NCBI GenBank assembly: GCA_001783695.1
Contig: MFNE01000018.1
Coordinates: forward strand, 1 to 36,221
DNA: 36,221 bases
Direction: 5' to 3'
Origin: Candidatus Lambdaproteobacteria bacterium RIFOXYD2_FULL_50_16
Lineage (GTDB): Bacteria > SAR324 > XYD2-FULL-50-16
A model generated the notes under the pieces. The model was not told the DNA's origin. It saw only the letters and a program-made list of their open reading frames with translations, and did no database searches. A program made the position numbers and the translations under genes. Positions 1 to 7,809 of the stretch are shown here, in pieces (position 1 is the stretch's first letter; each line of letters starts with the position of its first letter).

Positions 1-128
1 TCGACCTCCTCACCAGCCCCGGCCCAAAACCCGCCGGGCAAGAACTACTAGGCCTCTCCCAAGCCAAAGCCAAACAAATGGCGGAGGAGTTGAGGGGATT
101 GCTTAAACTAGAAACGGTTTCGGTATAG
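1..128 (+). CDS. C-terminal fragment of an unidentified protein (5' end outside window)
   Basis: The frame starting at base 3 is open from the window edge to a TAG at 126-128 and gives 41 residues, including AKAKQMAEELRGLLKL, which looks like an amphipathic C-terminal helix. The other two plus frames hit stops earlier (near 51 and near 110) and give Arg/Pro-rich, non-protein-like translations, so this is the likeliest coding frame. There is too little sequence to assign a family. The gene would run in the same direction as the nitroreductase downstream but is separated from it by 426 bp that contain a repeat element. Confidence 0.45.
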   Translation, partial: DLLTSPGPKPAGQELLGLSQAKAKQMAEELRGLLKLETVSV

Positions 129-554
129 GGTAGGGGTCGGCGAATTGGCGAGTTGAATGATTGTTGCTAAGGAGCCCCAGAGGGCCTTGGGGTTTGGCGC
201 AGTAGTTCTTTTTTGACTCGCCTTCGGCGATGGCTGTTTGTGGCAACGCTCCAGGTATTCGCGTTGCACGCCCGTCGCCCTCGGCTTACGCCTCGAAGCT
301 CCTTGGCGAATCGCCTTCGGCGATGGCTGTTTGTGGCAACGCTCCAAGTATTCGCGTTGCACGCCCGTCGCCCTCGGCTTACGCCTCGAAGCTCCTTGGC
401 GAGTCTGAACGCTTTCTTTCTCCTCACGGGGTCCGGCGCGAGTCGGGCCCCTAGAGAAAGTCCAGCGTTGAGGCCAAAAGCCGGGACTGTTTTTGGCCTT
501 GATCCCCTGATTTTGAACGGGCACCATGGCAAAAAACACCTCCCCTAGGCTTTT
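129..554. other. 426-bp intergenic stretch holding a tandem palindromic repeat
   Basis: I see no credible gene here. Open frames cross the region in several phases on both strands, but only because the 93-bp repeat is a multiple of three; their translations are the same Arg/Leu/Ser-rich unit twice. The right part (406-540) is GC-rich and ends just before the nitroreductase start at 555. No convincing promoter was found. Confidence 0.6.
215..405. repeat. Two 93-bp tandem repeats with inverted ends (REP/MITE-like)
   Basis: Two head-to-tail copies at 218-310 and 311-403 differ at only about two bases. Each begins with the hairpin TCGCCTTCGGCGA and contains a second stem, GCAACGC pairing with GCGTTGC over an 11-nt loop, and a GCTT/AAGC pair. 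The outer ends are an 8-bp inverted repeat, GACTCGCC at 215-222 and GGCGAGTC at 398-405, and the junction between copies reads GGCGAATCGCC. The layout resembles bacterial extragenic palindromic elements or small non-autonomous mobile elements. There is no transposase nearby and I see no target-site duplication. Confidence 0.8.
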
Positions 555-1244
555 ATGAACGACCATCCGCTTTGCTATCCTCAAGTAAATCAAGCTATTG
601 TTTCCAGGCATAGTTTCCGCGCTTTTACTAAGGAACCAGTGGATCAAGCCCAGATTACCCGGATCTTGAATGTCGCCCGTTTCAGTCCCAGTTCTACAAA
701 TATGCAGCCCTGGCAAGTAGCTGTGGTCATAGGGGAGAAGAAGCGAGCGTTAGACCAACTTCTTTTAAACGCCTTTGACCAAAATACCCCGGCAAGCCCC
801 GAATTAAGCGCCTACCTAAAGGATTGGTTCGAGCCCTATAAAAGCCGTCGTTTCGCTTGTGGCACCGGTCTGTATGAGGTGATTCAAATCGCCAAAGAGG
901 ACCGCGCGGCAAGAGTGGCCCAAACACGAAAAAACTTCGAGGCCTTCGGTGCGCCGGCGGTGCTTATTTTTTATATGCATAAAGACCTTAACGAAGGCAG
1001 TATCTTTGATATGGGGATGTTTTATCAGTCGGTGATGTTGGCCGCCCTGGCCGAGGGACTGGAAACCTGTCCAGAAGCCAGTTTGATCGCCTATCCAGAC
1101 CTGTTGCGAAATTTTTTAGACCTCCCCCAAGAAGCTCGGATGCTTTCGGGGATGGCGTTGGGTCACGGGGACTACCAGGCCCCGGTGAACCAGTTCCGCA
1201 CCTCGCGCGAAGAGGTACAGGCATTTGCACGGTTTTATGAATAG
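555..1244 (+). CDS. Nitroreductase family FMN-dependent oxidoreductase
   Basis: A 229-residue protein of the nitroreductase superfamily, cytoplasmic FMN enzymes that use NAD(P)H to reduce nitroaromatics, quinones or other electron-poor compounds. The N-terminal FMN-binding signature RHSFRAF (from Arg18) is followed by ARFSPSSTNMQPW, the segment that packs on the flavin, and the C-terminal half has the MALGHGDY segment typical of the last FMN contacts. Length and domain layout are normal. The physiological substrate cannot be read from sequence. The start at 555 precedes the conserved N-terminal helix, but the ribosome binding site is weak. It lies just after the repeat element and 118 bp before rplM, which has its own promoter, so it is probably transcribed separately. 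Confidence 0.88.
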   Translation: MNDHPLCYPQVNQAIVSRHSFRAFTKEPVDQAQITRILNVARFSPSSTNMQPWQVAVVIGEKKRALDQLLLNAFDQNTPASPELSAYLKDWFEPYKSRRFACGTGLYEVIQIAKEDRAARVAQTRKNFEAFGAPAVLIFYMHKDLNEGSIFDMGMFYQSVMLAALAEGLETCPEASLIAYPDLLRNFLDLPQEARMLSGMALGHGDYQAPVNQFRTSREEVQAFARFYE

Positions 1245-1301
1245 AGGGCGGGGCTTTTGCGTCCAAGTAGGGTAATGCGCAAGAAATTTTATTGCTCCCT
1301 A

Positions 1302-1330
1302 TTGACAATTTGCCGGGTGCAGGATTAAAT
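1302..1330 (+). promoter_or_regulatory. Sigma70-type promoter of rplM-rpsI
   Basis: A perfect -35 box TTGACA at 1302-1307 is followed after exactly 17 bases by TTAAAT at 1325-1330 (four of six consensus bases). TACAAT at 1330-1335 is a better -10 by sequence, but its 22-bp spacing is too long. The start of transcription would fall near 1337-1342, leaving a leader of about 20-25 nt before the rplM start. Confidence 0.6.
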
Positions 1331-1362
1331 ACAATCCTTAAACAAAAAACGACTTTAGAGCC

Positions 1363-1809
1363 ATGAAAACCACTCCATCCGTTAAAAAACAAGATTACCA
1401 TGAAGGCGTCCTGCAAAAGGAATGGTACCTAGTTGACGCAGCCGACCAGACCTTAGGCCGGATCGCTACGGAAATCGCGATGATTCTCCAAGGTAAGCAC
1501 AAGCCAACCTATACCCCGCACGTGGACACTGGCGATTACGTAGTTGTAATCAACGCTGCCCAGATTAAGGTATCTGGCGCGAAGACTAAAAATAAGATCT
1601 ATTACCATCACACCGGTTTCCCCGGCGGGATTAAACAAGCCAACTTCGAAGAGTTGATGGCAAAAAAACCAACCGCTGCGATCGAAAAAGCGGTTAAAGG
1701 GATGTTGCCAAAAAATCAATTGTATCGGGAAGGGATCAAAAAGCTCAAGGTATATGCCGGAGCCGAACACCCCCATCATTCACACCCTTTGACTCCCTTG
1801 GAGTTCTAG
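1363..1809 (+). CDS. rplM: 50S ribosomal protein L13
   Basis: A 148-residue full-length L13, an early assembly protein of the large ribosomal subunit that binds 23S rRNA. Typical segments are present in order: [15 protein letters not shown] near residue 26, the [21 protein letters not shown] strand region, [10 protein letters not shown] near residue 84, the AVKGMLPKN segment, and the closing [11 protein letters not shown]. An N-terminal extension of about ten residues is within the family's range. The gene ends three bases before rpsI, the arrangement found in most bacteria, and both are expected to be co-transcribed from the promoter at 1302-1330. Confidence 0.98.
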   Translation: MKTTPSVKKQDYHEGVLQKEWYLVDAADQTLGRIATEIAMILQGKHKPTYTPHVDTGDYVVVINAAQIKVSGAKTKNKIYYHHTGFPGGIKQANFEELMAKKPTAAIEKAVKGMLPKNQLYREGIKKLKVYAGAEHPHHSHPLTPLEF

Positions 1810-1812
1810 CCC

Positions 1813-2199
1813 ATGGAACAGTATTACGGCACTGGCCGACGCAAAAGCAGCGTTGCTCGAGTTTTCCTTCGCCCTGGAACGGGCAAGTTGATTATTAACC
1901 AAAAAGAAGCGGATCAGTATTTCCATCGGGAATTATACTTGACCCAAATCTCTGAACCCTTCGAGGTCACCGCCTTGGCGGGTAAATACGACCTACTTGC
2001 CACTGTAAAAGGTGGGGGCACCACCGGCCAAGCTGGGGCACTACGCCACGGCATCGCCCGCGCCTTGTTGCAGATCAACGAAGAAAACCGGGCTGCTTTA
2101 CGCCAAGCTGGTATGTTGACTCGGGATGCTCGTGAGGTGGAACGCAAGAAATATGGTCAACGTGGTGCCCGCGCCCGTTACCAATTCTCCAAACGTTAA
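1813..2199 (+). CDS. rpsI: 30S ribosomal protein S9
   Basis: A 128-residue S9 of the small subunit, whose C-terminal tail reaches the P-site tRNA. It opens with [16 protein letters not shown], contains the [19 protein letters not shown] core, and ends in the basic tail [17 protein letters not shown], the invariant C-terminus of the family. The start codon lies three bases after the rplM stop, so translation is probably coupled. A strong hairpin terminator follows 17 bases downstream. Confidence 0.98.
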   Translation: MEQYYGTGRRKSSVARVFLRPGTGKLIINQKEADQYFHRELYLTQISEPFEVTALAGKYDLLATVKGGGTTGQAGALRHGIARALLQINEENRAALRQAGMLTRDAREVERKKYGQRGARARYQFSKR

Positions 2200-2216
2200 G
2201 CTTCAAAAACGATCAA

Positions 2217-2248
2217 AGAAAAAACCCGCTTCTGGCGGGTTTTTTTTT
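2217..2248. terminator. Intrinsic terminator after rpsI, probably bidirectional
   Basis: CCCGC (2225-2229), loop TTCTG, GCGGG (2235-2239) is flanked by a run of A on the left and nine T on the right, so A-T pairs extend the stem. The hairpin can end rpsI transcription on the plus strand. Its A-rich left flank would supply a U-tract to the minus-strand gene that converges from 2290. Confidence 0.92.
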
Positions 2249-2289
2249 GGGCAGAGTTGGGAGCAAAGCGGGGTTGGCGCGGTGCAGGC

Positions 2290-2628
2290 CTACTCGGTGA
2301 AGCCCAAAAAATCTTCGGGATCGAGCAGGAAGAAGGTGTCTTCGAATTCTAGCTTTGTCCCTAGCCCGTTGGGGTTGGGGACTGGGAAGAAGTCGGGTTC
2401 GTCTGGGCCTAGGCGCAGGAAAGGCAGGCTTTGGAGTCGGGTCTCGTCGGTTTCGGTGCCCCGCAAGATGCCGATTTTAATATTGCCCATCTGTAATAAG
2501 TGCATCAGGTCTTCAACCAGCGTTTCTCCAAACTGGCTCACCTCAACATCGCCCGCTTCTTGGGCTAGGGCTTTGATTGCTAGAGCAACAGCCTGCTCTT
2601 TTATCTCGCTAGAAAGTTCGAAGTCCAA
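2290..2628 (-). CDS. Small acidic hypothetical protein
   Basis: A 112-residue protein that I do not recognise. It is acidic, with no signal peptide or membrane segment. The N-terminal half looks helical (EIKEQAVALAIKALAQEAGD, then VEDLMHLLQMGNIKIGIL) and the C-terminal half is rich in Pro, Asp and Phe (DEPDFFPVP near residue 77, ending DPEDFLGFTE). The start is a TTG at 2626-2628 preceded by AAGGAG four bases upstream, which makes it a credible gene despite the rare start. It lies between the rpsI terminator and the receiver-ATPase gene on the same strand, with an 82-bp gap to the latter. Cytoplasmic location is inferred. Confidence 0.7.
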   Translation of the reverse strand: MDFELSSEIKEQAVALAIKALAQEAGDVEVSQFGETLVEDLMHLLQMGNIKIGILRGTETDETRLQSLPFLRLGPDEPDFFPVPNPNGLGTKLEFEDTFFLLDPEDFLGFTE

Positions 2629-2710
2629 CTAACTCCTTTTTGTTTACCCTGTTTGTTATTCTTGCCCGGCTTGGATACCTACTTAACCTTTATACCTCTA
2701 TCCCCACACC

Positions 2711-3535
2711 CTAACCCTTTGGACCTGAAGCTAAAAGTTTTAATAGGTTGATTTCATTTCCTTTGTGATTAAAAGACACCTCATCCATTAAGTGTTTTAT
2801 TAATCCCAACCCTCGGTGTTTAGCCTCTTCCCCGGTATCGGTAACCTTTTGTGCATCGAAGCCAGCGCCCTCGTCTTTGATTTGTACCAAAATCCGGTCC
2901 ATTTTTAAATGAATTTGGAAAAATATGTTTTTATTGACGTTTTTTAAATTTCCATGTTCCACCGCGTTCGCCAGCCCCTCGTATATCGCCATTTTAAGGT
3001 CTGGAAAACTATCGTATTCTTCAGGGTAAATCAATTCGATTAGGTTATCCACCGTGTCTAAAAGTTTGAGGCTAGAGGCTTCACTAGACTTGATCACGGC
3101 CTGATAAAGGTTGGTCATTTGATAATTGACCAACTGGTTTTTTTGGAACCGACTTTTGTGGTAACGGATCGCTCGGCGCAGTGTCTCTTCGATCTCCGCT
3201 AAGTTCAGTGGTTTTTTTAAAAAACCAGCCACCCCTAAGTTAATCGCTTCGACCGAGCGGGCCAAACTTTCTTGGTCGGCAATCACAACAAAAGGGAGGT
3301 TTTGGTCGCGCACCCTTAGCCTTTTTAGGAGGTCTAGCCCGCCCTCTTTGTCATGACCTAGGTTGAGGTCGCCAATAACCAGATCATAATGGTTCTTAAT
3401 TAGATTTTCCGCCCCTTTTTCGACCGTGCGCACCCAGTCCGCCTCAAAACGCTCTGCCACAAAAAATGGCCCTAACACCGGTTTTAATGCCGGGTCCAAA
3501 GCCAAAACCAATACTTTATAATGCAGCAATTCCAT
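2711..3535 (-). CDS. Response regulator receiver fused to an anti-sigma/HK-type ATPase domain
   Basis: A 274-residue cytoplasmic signalling protein. Residues 7-118 form a receiver domain with the acidic residue Asp14, phospho-acceptor Asp56 (in DLVIGDLN) and the conserved Lys107 or 108 (FLKKPL). After a helical linker, residues about 165-270 form a GHKL ATPase domain with an N-box (NAVEHGN, Asn190), G1 box DEGAGFD at 221-227 and G2 box RGLGL at 241-245. No dimerisation/phospho-histidine helix lies between them, so this is not an ordinary hybrid kinase. The ATPase looks most like the RsbW/SpoIIAB anti-sigma serine kinase group. A good GGAGG site lies upstream of the start (plus positions 3544-3548). 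No STAS or PP2C partner is in the window. A partner-switching output gated by phosphorylation is inferred. Confidence 0.85.
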   Translation of the reverse strand: MELLHYKVLVLALDPALKPVLGPFFVAERFEADWVRTVEKGAENLIKNHYDLVIGDLNLGHDKEGGLDLLKRLRVRDQNLPFVVIADQESLARSVEAINLGVAGFLKKPLNLAEIEETLRRAIRYHKSRFQKNQLVNYQMTNLYQAVIKSSEASSLKLLDTVDNLIELIYPEEYDSFPDLKMAIYEGLANAVEHGNLKNVNKNIFFQIHLKMDRILVQIKDEGAGFDAQKVTDTGEEAKHRGLGLIKHLMDEVSFNHKGNEINLLKLLASGPKG

Positions 3536-3650
3536 CGGTTTTTCCTCCAGGTCGGACTAAAAATGTACTTGGGTCGAGCGCCTTTGTCCAATTCCGGCTT
3601 GGTCTGGGAATCCACTTGACTTGAAGGGTTCGGCTTATTTATTCTTGGGC

Positions 3651-3679
3651 CTTGATCTGGCCTCTTTTTAGAGGTCAAG
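3651..3679 (+). promoter_or_regulatory. Bulged hairpin in the lsrF upstream region
   Basis: CTTGA (3651-3655) pairs with TCAAG (3675-3679) and CCTCT (3661-3665) with AGAGG (3670-3674) around a TTTT loop, leaving a 5-base bulge (3656-3660) on one side. It sits about 46 bp before the lsrF start in the divergent gap with the receiver-ATPase gene. It could be an RNA leader structure or a DNA operator. No T-run follows, so it is not a terminator. Confidence 0.4.
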
Positions 3680-3724
3680 ACACTTACAACTATATGGGGG
3701 CCTAGCCTCAAACTTGGAGAGAAA

Positions 3725-4606
3725 ATGGCAGATCTAGACGGCATCAAGGACGGCAAGGACTTCGGACTAGACCGACCCCAGCAAAACAAACCCTTTTTCC
3801 TAAAGGGTTTAAACAACGTTGATTGGGGTATGAAAGCCCGAATGTCCCGTTTGTTTAACCCAAAATCGGGTCGTACGGTGATGTTGGCATTTGACCATGG
3901 TTACTTCCAAGGCCCGACGACTGGTCTTGAGCGGATTGACCTCAACATTGCCCCATTAATGCCTTATGCAGACGTATTGATGTGCACCCGGGGGATTGCC
4001 CGCTCGGTGGTAGATCCTGAATTGGGCAAGCCTTTGGCGCTGCGCTGCTCTGGTGGTAACAGTATCTTGGGCGAACTTTCTAACGAAGCTGTGGCCGTAG
4101 ATATTGAAGACGCCATTCGACTAAATGCCTACGCTTTGGCCGCTCAGGTTTACATCGGTTCGGAATATGAGCACCAGTCGATTAAAAACGTCATTAAATT
4201 GATCGACACGGGCACCCGATATGGCATCCCCACCTTGGCAGTCACCGGGGTTGGTAAAGACATGGTTCGCGACGCTCGCTACTTTGGTCTGGCGACCCGC
4301 ATTGCCGCTGAGATTGGGGCCCATTACCTCAAAACCTACTTTGTAGAAGAAAACTTCGAAAACGTCTGCGCTGCTTGCCCCGTGCCGATTGTGATCGCCG
4401 GGGGCAAGAAGTTGCCCGAATTTGACGCTTTGACTATGGCTTATAAAGCAATTGACCAAGGGGCAGCCGGGGTGGACATGGGCCGCAACATCTTCCAGTC
4501 GGACGCGCCCGTGGCGATGATCCAGGCTGTAGGTGCGGTGGTTCACGATCTGATGAAACCCGAACAAGCCTACCAAATGTACCAAGACCTTAAAGCCAAA
4601 GGCTAA
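3725..4606 (+). CDS. lsrF: LsrF-like aldolase/thiolase (3-hydroxy-5-phosphonooxypentane-2,4-dione thiolase)
   Basis: A 293-residue class I, DeoC/FbaB-type TIM barrel. It matches Escherichia coli LsrF, as I remember that sequence, over nearly the whole length: MADLDxIKDGKDF at the start, [19 protein letters not shown] near residue 52, [38 protein letters not shown] and [12 protein letters not shown]. Lys203 (LKTY) is at the expected Schiff-base position. LsrF performs the last step of autoinducer-2 processing, moving an acetyl group from the phosphorylated diketone to CoA and releasing dihydroxyacetone phosphate. No lsrK, lsrG, lsrR or AI-2 transporter gene is in the window, so another phosphorylated ketose may be the substrate. 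A GGAGAG ribosome site lies just before the ATG, and a strong terminator follows. Confidence 0.88.
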   Translation: MADLDGIKDGKDFGLDRPQQNKPFFLKGLNNVDWGMKARMSRLFNPKSGRTVMLAFDHGYFQGPTTGLERIDLNIAPLMPYADVLMCTRGIARSVVDPELGKPLALRCSGGNSILGELSNEAVAVDIEDAIRLNAYALAAQVYIGSEYEHQSIKNVIKLIDTGTRYGIPTLAVTGVGKDMVRDARYFGLATRIAAEIGAHYLKTYFVEENFENVCAACPVPIVIAGGKKLPEFDALTMAYKAIDQGAAGVDMGRNIFQSDAPVAMIQAVGAVVHDLMKPEQAYQMYQDLKAKG

Positions 4607-4619
4607 GGTTCCGCCCCTG

Positions 4620-4644
4620 CCCCCCGCCCATTGCGGGGGGTTTT
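4620..4644 (+). terminator. Intrinsic terminator after lsrF
   Basis: CCCCCCGC (4620-4627), loop CCATT, GCGGGGGG (4633-4640), then TTTT: an 8-bp all-GC perfect stem with a short T-run. It lies only 25 bp before the next start at 4669, so the downstream aldolase/dehydrogenase is expressed by read-through or from a promoter I cannot see. Confidence 0.85.
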
Positions 4645-4668
4645 ACTCGATCTGCCTTTAAACAACCC

Positions 4669-6756
4669 ATGCAAAATCTCTGGTCTCCGGCCCTGCTTGA
4701 AGCTTTCGCTAAAACCCTGCCCGGCGTTGAATCCGCCTTAATCGAGCGGCTTTATGCGGCCCGCCTCTTGGGCCAAGAACCGGGGCTGATTTTACATGGT
4801 GGCGGGAATTCCTCGGTTAAACTTAAGCAAACCAACCTCTTTGGCGAAGCAGTGAGCGCCTTGTGTATCAAAGCTTCTGGCTTTGATATGGCCAACCTGG
4901 AACTGGCCGGGTTGCCCGCTTTGAATTTGGAAGGGTTAAGGAAACTAGGGCAACTCAAGTCGATGGACGACCAGCAGATGACAGGTGAGGTCCGTCGGCA
5001 ACTCTTTGACCCTACCCAAGCAAACCCATCCATTGAAGCCCTGGTCCACGCCTTTATTGCGGCTCCATATGTGGATCACACCCACGCCGATGCGGTCTTG
5101 ACCCTGACCTGCCAAGCAGGAGGCCAAGCGCTCTGCGAGGCAACCTTTGCCGGTTTTGTGGTGTTGCCCTACGCCGAGGCCGGTTTCCCCTTGGCCCTGG
5201 CGGTTAAAGAGGCTGTTGAAAAACATCCCCAAGCCAAAGGACTGATTTTGATGCATCATGGGATTATCACTTGGGGTGATACTGCCCAGGCTAGTTATAA
5301 AGCGATGATTGATGCGGTCACCTTGGCTGAAGAAAAAATCAAAACTTTAAAATCCAATGAATTTGCTGCGGTTACCGAGCTTCAGGTAACAAAAGCCCTG
5401 GCCCAATATCAAGCTCTGGCCCCCCAATTGCGCGGAATGCTGGCCAAAGCTAGTGGTGGCAAACGCTGGGTGTTGCGCCCCTTGATCGAGGCCTCAACCC
5501 AGGCGGTGGTTTTGCAAGCCCTCAACAGCCTCGATTCTGGCCCGTTAACCCCAGACCATTTGATCCGCACCAAGGAAAAGCCGGTGATTATTCGGGGTTT
5601 GCAGTCTGGTGATGCAGAGGGGAACAAAGCGAAGATCGAGGGTGCCTTGGCCCAATACGCGGCGCAGTATGAGGCCTATTACCAACGGCATGAAGCCAAG
5701 TTATCTCCCAAACTCGAACCTTTTGACGCCTTGCCGCGGATGATCCTATTAGAAGGCATTGGGGCCTTGGCAATTGGGCCCGACCAACGGCACGCCGAAG
5801 TAGCCAAAGATATTTTGCGCCAAACGATCCTGACCAAAGGCCAGATCCATTTAATGGGCAAAGTTTTCCAGGGCCTGGAGGAAGACCACCTCTTCACCAT
5901 GGAATATCGCCCAATGCAGCATCACAAACTGGCTAAAACCACCAACAAACCACTTCGAGGTCGTGTGGCCTTGGTTACTGGGGCGGCGGGGGCGATTGGA
6001 TCGGGCATCTGTGCCGAGTTGGCCGAGGCTGGGGCGCAAGTGGTGATTACCGACTTGCCCGGTGACAATCTTAAAATGGTCACCGAAATGTTTAACGAAC
6101 AGTTCCCCCAGCAGATCTACAGCCATTCCTTAGACGTCACCAGCGAGGAAAGTATCCAGGCCTGTTTGGACGCGGTGATTGGCGAATTAGGTGGGTTGGA
6201 CCTCTTTGTGGTCAACGCCGGCCTGGCCCACGTCTCTACTTTAGAAGAAATGGACCTAGAGCGCTTCCGGCTCCTTTCTCGGGTCAATGTGGACGGAACC
6301 CTTTTGATGTTAAAAGCGGCCAACCGCCACTTCCGCGCCCAGGCCTGTGGTGGCGATGTAGTGTTGGTTTCGACTAAAAACGTCTTTTCTCCTTCGGCCA
6401 GTTTTGGCGCTTACTCGGCGACCAAGGCGGCTAGTCACCAATTAGCGCGTATTGCCTCTTTAGAGATGGCCCCCTTAGACGTGCGGGTCAACATGATCGC
6501 CCCAGACGGGGTTTTTTCGGATCAAGGAAAGGTCAAGTCTGGGCTTTGGGCTTTAGTAGGTCCAGACCGGATGAAGGCTAGAGGACTAGACGAGCAGGGG
6601 TTGGAGAATTATTACAAAGACCGCAACCTCCTTAAAACCCAGGTAACCGCTCGGCATTGTGGAAGGGCGGTACTCTATTTCGCGACCCGCCAAAGCCCCA
6701 CTACCGGGGCCACCATCCCAGTGGACGGCGGATTGCCCGACGCTACCCCAAGGTAG
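4669..6756 (+). CDS. Bifunctional class II aldolase / short-chain dehydrogenase (RhaD-ADH type)
   Basis: A 695-residue fusion of the known rhamnulose-1-phosphate aldolase/alcohol dehydrogenase type. The N-terminal part (to about residue 420) is a class II aldolase/adducin fold with metal-ligand motifs DHTHAD near residue 136 and HHGIITWG near 196. The C-terminal part is a Rossmann short-chain dehydrogenase with VTGAAGAIGSG near 435, NAG near 517 and the catalytic YSATK near 582. Family members cleave a sugar 1-phosphate to dihydroxyacetone phosphate plus an aldehyde, and the dehydrogenase half oxidises the aldehyde. The true sugar cannot be told from sequence. It is separated from lsrF by a terminator and followed after 6 bp by the permease gene. 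The ribosome site is weak. Confidence 0.88.
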   Translation: MQNLWSPALLEAFAKTLPGVESALIERLYAARLLGQEPGLILHGGGNSSVKLKQTNLFGEAVSALCIKASGFDMANLELAGLPALNLEGLRKLGQLKSMDDQQMTGEVRRQLFDPTQANPSIEALVHAFIAAPYVDHTHADAVLTLTCQAGGQALCEATFAGFVVLPYAEAGFPLALAVKEAVEKHPQAKGLILMHHGIITWGDTAQASYKAMIDAVTLAEEKIKTLKSNEFAAVTELQVTKALAQYQALAPQLRGMLAKASGGKRWVLRPLIEASTQAVVLQALNSLDSGPLTPDHLIRTKEKPVIIRGLQSGDAEGNKAKIEGALAQYAAQYEAYYQRHEAKLSPKLEPFDALPRMILLEGIGALAIGPDQRHAEVAKDILRQTILTKGQIHLMGKVFQGLEEDHLFTMEYRPMQHHKLAKTTNKPLRGRVALVTGAAGAIGSGICAELAEAGAQVVITDLPGDNLKMVTEMFNEQFPQQIYSHSLDVTSEESIQACLDAVIGELGGLDLFVVNAGLAHVSTLEEMDLERFRLLSRVNVDGTLLMLKAANRHFRAQACGGDVVLVSTKNVFSPSASFGAYSATKAASHQLARIASLEMAPLDVRVNMIAPDGVFSDQGKVKSGLWALVGPDRMKARGLDEQGLENYYKDRNLLKTQVTARHCGRAVLYFATRQSPTTGATIPVDGGLPDATPR

Positions 6757-6762
6757 GGGGCC

Positions 6763-7809
6763 ATGGGGCTAATCGACCGCTATATCACTCGTGAGTTTGT
6801 GGTCTTTTTTTTAGCCTGTTTGTTAAGCCTGGTGTCGATCGCCCTGACCTTTGTGGTGCTCTCCGAGATGGACGGGATCGGTAAAGAAGGCGGGGTCGAG
6901 CGGTTTTGGGCGAGCTTGCGAGCGGCAGTGCCCCTCTTGATCGAGTTGATCACCCCCATTGCGGTATTATTAGGCACCATCTTAACCTTTACTAGTTTGT
7001 CTAAAACCAGCGAAGCCACGGCGATGCAGGCTGCTGGGGTTAGTTTGGGGCAGATGTTAAAACCAATCCTCTATTGCGGTTTGATCATAGCGGGGCTTTC
7101 TTACCTCAATCAAAGCCACTTGGCCCCCGCTTGGGGATCCGATAAAAAGTTAGGTTTTGGGGAGGTCAAGCCCTCGACCAGTCTCTGGCGTTTTTACCAA
7201 GGCCGTCTCTTTTATTTTACAGGATTAGACCAAGTCCAAGGCGGAGCCCAAAGGGCTGGGATCTTGAGCTTTAACTCAGGTCACCAGCTTACCCAAATCC
7301 AGGAAATCGGTGGGATTCAGGGGACGGAAGAAAAATGGGCTTTAGGCGAGGGGCGGCTTTTAAAGTGGGAAGGGGAAAAGATTGTTTTTTCTCAAACCCC
7401 CGCCCAAGAGACCAGAGCCGACCATTTCCCAATCATTTTTACCCCGGAGCTGGCCTACCCCAAGTATTCTGGGTTTATCCAGTTAGGGCAAGAAATCAAA
7501 ATCAAGGCAGAAGGGGCGGTTAACTATCAGCCGGACCTTTACGCCTTTTTCCAGAAGCTCGCCAGCCTCTTGGCGGTGTTTACTATGATGGCTTTGGCGC
7601 TGCCCTTCTCCCTCTTTTCTGGGAGGCAGGCCAACGCCAAAACCGGGATTGTGGTAGCTGTGATCTTAGGGTTCGTCTTTTGGCTCTTCGATCAATTGTT
7701 TTTGTCCCTCTTCGAGACTGGGGCTCTGCCCGCTTGGCTCGCCGCCTTTGGGTCCAATCTTTTGTTTGGGGGTCTGGCGCTCTTTCTGATCCGCCGCAAA
7801 CTGGGCTAA
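6763..7809 (+). CDS. LptF/LptG-family permease of LPS export (YjgP/YjgQ)
   Basis: A 348-residue inner-membrane protein. It starts with IDRYITREFVVFFLACLL, the family's N-terminal helix and first membrane span, then a second span (LLIELITPIAVLLGTILTFTSLS) ending in the conserved cytoplasmic segment SKTSEATAMQAAGVSL. A periplasmic jellyroll-like region fills the middle, and three further spans close the protein. LptF and LptG form the transmembrane core that, with the LptB ATPase, extracts LPS and passes it to LptC. The N-terminal motif leans to LptG, but only one of the pair is here, so the other must be elsewhere. It begins six bases after the aldolase/dehydrogenase gene. Its last 144 bp are overlapped on the other strand by obgE. 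Confidence 0.86.
   Translation: MGLIDRYITREFVVFFLACLLSLVSIALTFVVLSEMDGIGKEGGVERFWASLRAAVPLLIELITPIAVLLGTILTFTSLSKTSEATAMQAAGVSLGQMLKPILYCGLIIAGLSYLNQSHLAPAWGSDKKLGFGEVKPSTSLWRFYQGRLFYFTGLDQVQGGAQRAGILSFNSGHQLTQIQEIGGIQGTEEKWALGEGRLLKWEGEKIVFSQTPAQETRADHFPIIFTPELAYPKYSGFIQLGQEIKIKAEGAVNYQPDLYAFFQKLASLLAVFTMMALALPFSLFSGRQANAKTGIVVAVILGFVFWLFDQLFLSLFETGALPAWLAAFGSNLLFGGLALFLIRRKLG

Noticed and set aside
218-403. CRISPR array
   Set aside because: Two 93-bp units with no spacers and no cas genes; the whole unit is repeated.
213-548. Plus-strand frames through the repeat element
   Set aside because: They stay open only because the repeat is 93 bp, a multiple of three; products are Arg/Leu-rich duplicates without ribosome sites.
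108-716. Minus-strand open frame of about 200 codons crossing the repeats
   Set aside because: It runs antisense to the nitroreductase start and through both repeats; the translation contains the repeat unit twice and no family features.
2126-2632. Plus-strand frame after rpsI
   Set aside because: It crosses the terminator hairpin and is antisense to the small minus-strand gene that has a good ribosome site; Ser/Lys-rich composition suggests a shadow.
4121-4585. Minus-strand frame inside lsrF
   Set aside because: Antisense shadow of a highly conserved enzyme gene; His-rich product with no family features.
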